A DNA stretch of 64,000 bases from positions 2,852,001-2,916,000 of the forward strand of contig BSYQ01000008.1 in the NCBI GenBank assembly GCA_030272585.1. The letters are read 5' to 3'. Positions within the stretch are counted from its first letter, which is position 1; each line of letters opens with the position of its first letter. This DNA is from Bryopsis sp. KO-2023. Taxonomy: Eukaryota > Chlorophyta > Ulvophyceae > Bryopsidales > Bryopsidaceae. The position numbers and the translations under genes are program-made. The notes beneath the pieces are model-generated. The model had not been told where the DNA came from, ran no database searches, and was given only the letters and a program-made list of their open reading frames with translations. Of this stretch, positions 63,723-64,000 are shown piece after piece.

Positions 63723-64000
63723 AGAAATCCAGGATGAGTTCCAGAAATGGAGGCCAGGAGGGGGGGGCAGTATGATTTCTTGAATTCACATTCTTACGGT
63801 AAAAACGTATGACCTCTCATTCCACAAACAAAGTCCCTTAAAATAGCACAACCAACAGTCGTAGATGAAAAAAACTGAACAGGAAATACCCAACTGAGTA
63901 ACTCCTTTCCACAGATCATTATTATCAATAGAGCGCAGACGCCTAATGTCCCTTCACTGTAACCCAGAGTTTGGGCCAATTTTTGATGGATTGGGTCTTT
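63723..64000. other. Unassigned window end
   Basis: About 280 bp of sequence not seen elsewhere in the window. No supported gene or repeat. Confidence 0.5.

Overview
This is nuclear DNA of a eukaryotic microbe. Nearly every gene is split by short to medium GT-AG introns. The families present are eukaryotic: an RNAi-type RNA-dependent RNA polymerase, a STIM-like ER calcium sensor, a plant-style tandem CCCH zinc-finger protein, RFT1, DENR, centrin and an organellar release factor. The plant-style zinc finger beside a STIM-like protein points to a protist outside animals and land plants, possibly algal. I cannot name the species. Introns are T- and G-rich on the sense strand, with poly-T runs often followed directly by poly-G.

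Region 1 (1-27.2 kb) is single-copy. It holds the 3' part of an RdRP gene that continues into a nucleotidyltransferase-like module (1-8,220, +), a STIM-like EF-hand/SAM/FN3/TM/FYVE-like gene (9,535-12,939, +), a leucine-rich-repeat gene (15,699-13,934, -), an RR-TZF CCCH gene (16,440-19,877, +), a 4 kb gene-poor C-depleted block, and an armadillo-repeat gene (about 27.17-23.9 kb, -).

Region 2 (27.2-63.7 kb) is a large imperfect palindrome of segmental duplications. The left arm (27.2-38.8 kb) carries, in order, repeat A, an aerolysin-like secreted protein, a foldback sequence, a MITE-like element, a centrin last exon, A again, unit B, a small SUMO-interacting-motif protein, and RFT1. The spacer (38.8-46.8 kb) holds RFT1 exons 1-2, DENR and the release factor. 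The right arm repeats the left in inverse orientation as two head-to-tail units (46.8-51.2 and 51.2-63.7 kb). As a result there are three SIM genes, one whole and two partial RFT1 copies, three centrin exons, two aerolysin-like genes and five A repeats. The last 0.3 kb is unassigned.

The most interesting items are the RdRP-nucleotidyltransferase fusion (in other lineages these proteins are separate partners in one RNAi complex), the STIM-like sensor with a FYVE-like finger in place of the animal coiled coil, and the inverted duplication array with its small SIM gene family. All splice sites and domain calls were made by eye from the sequence; no database search was run.
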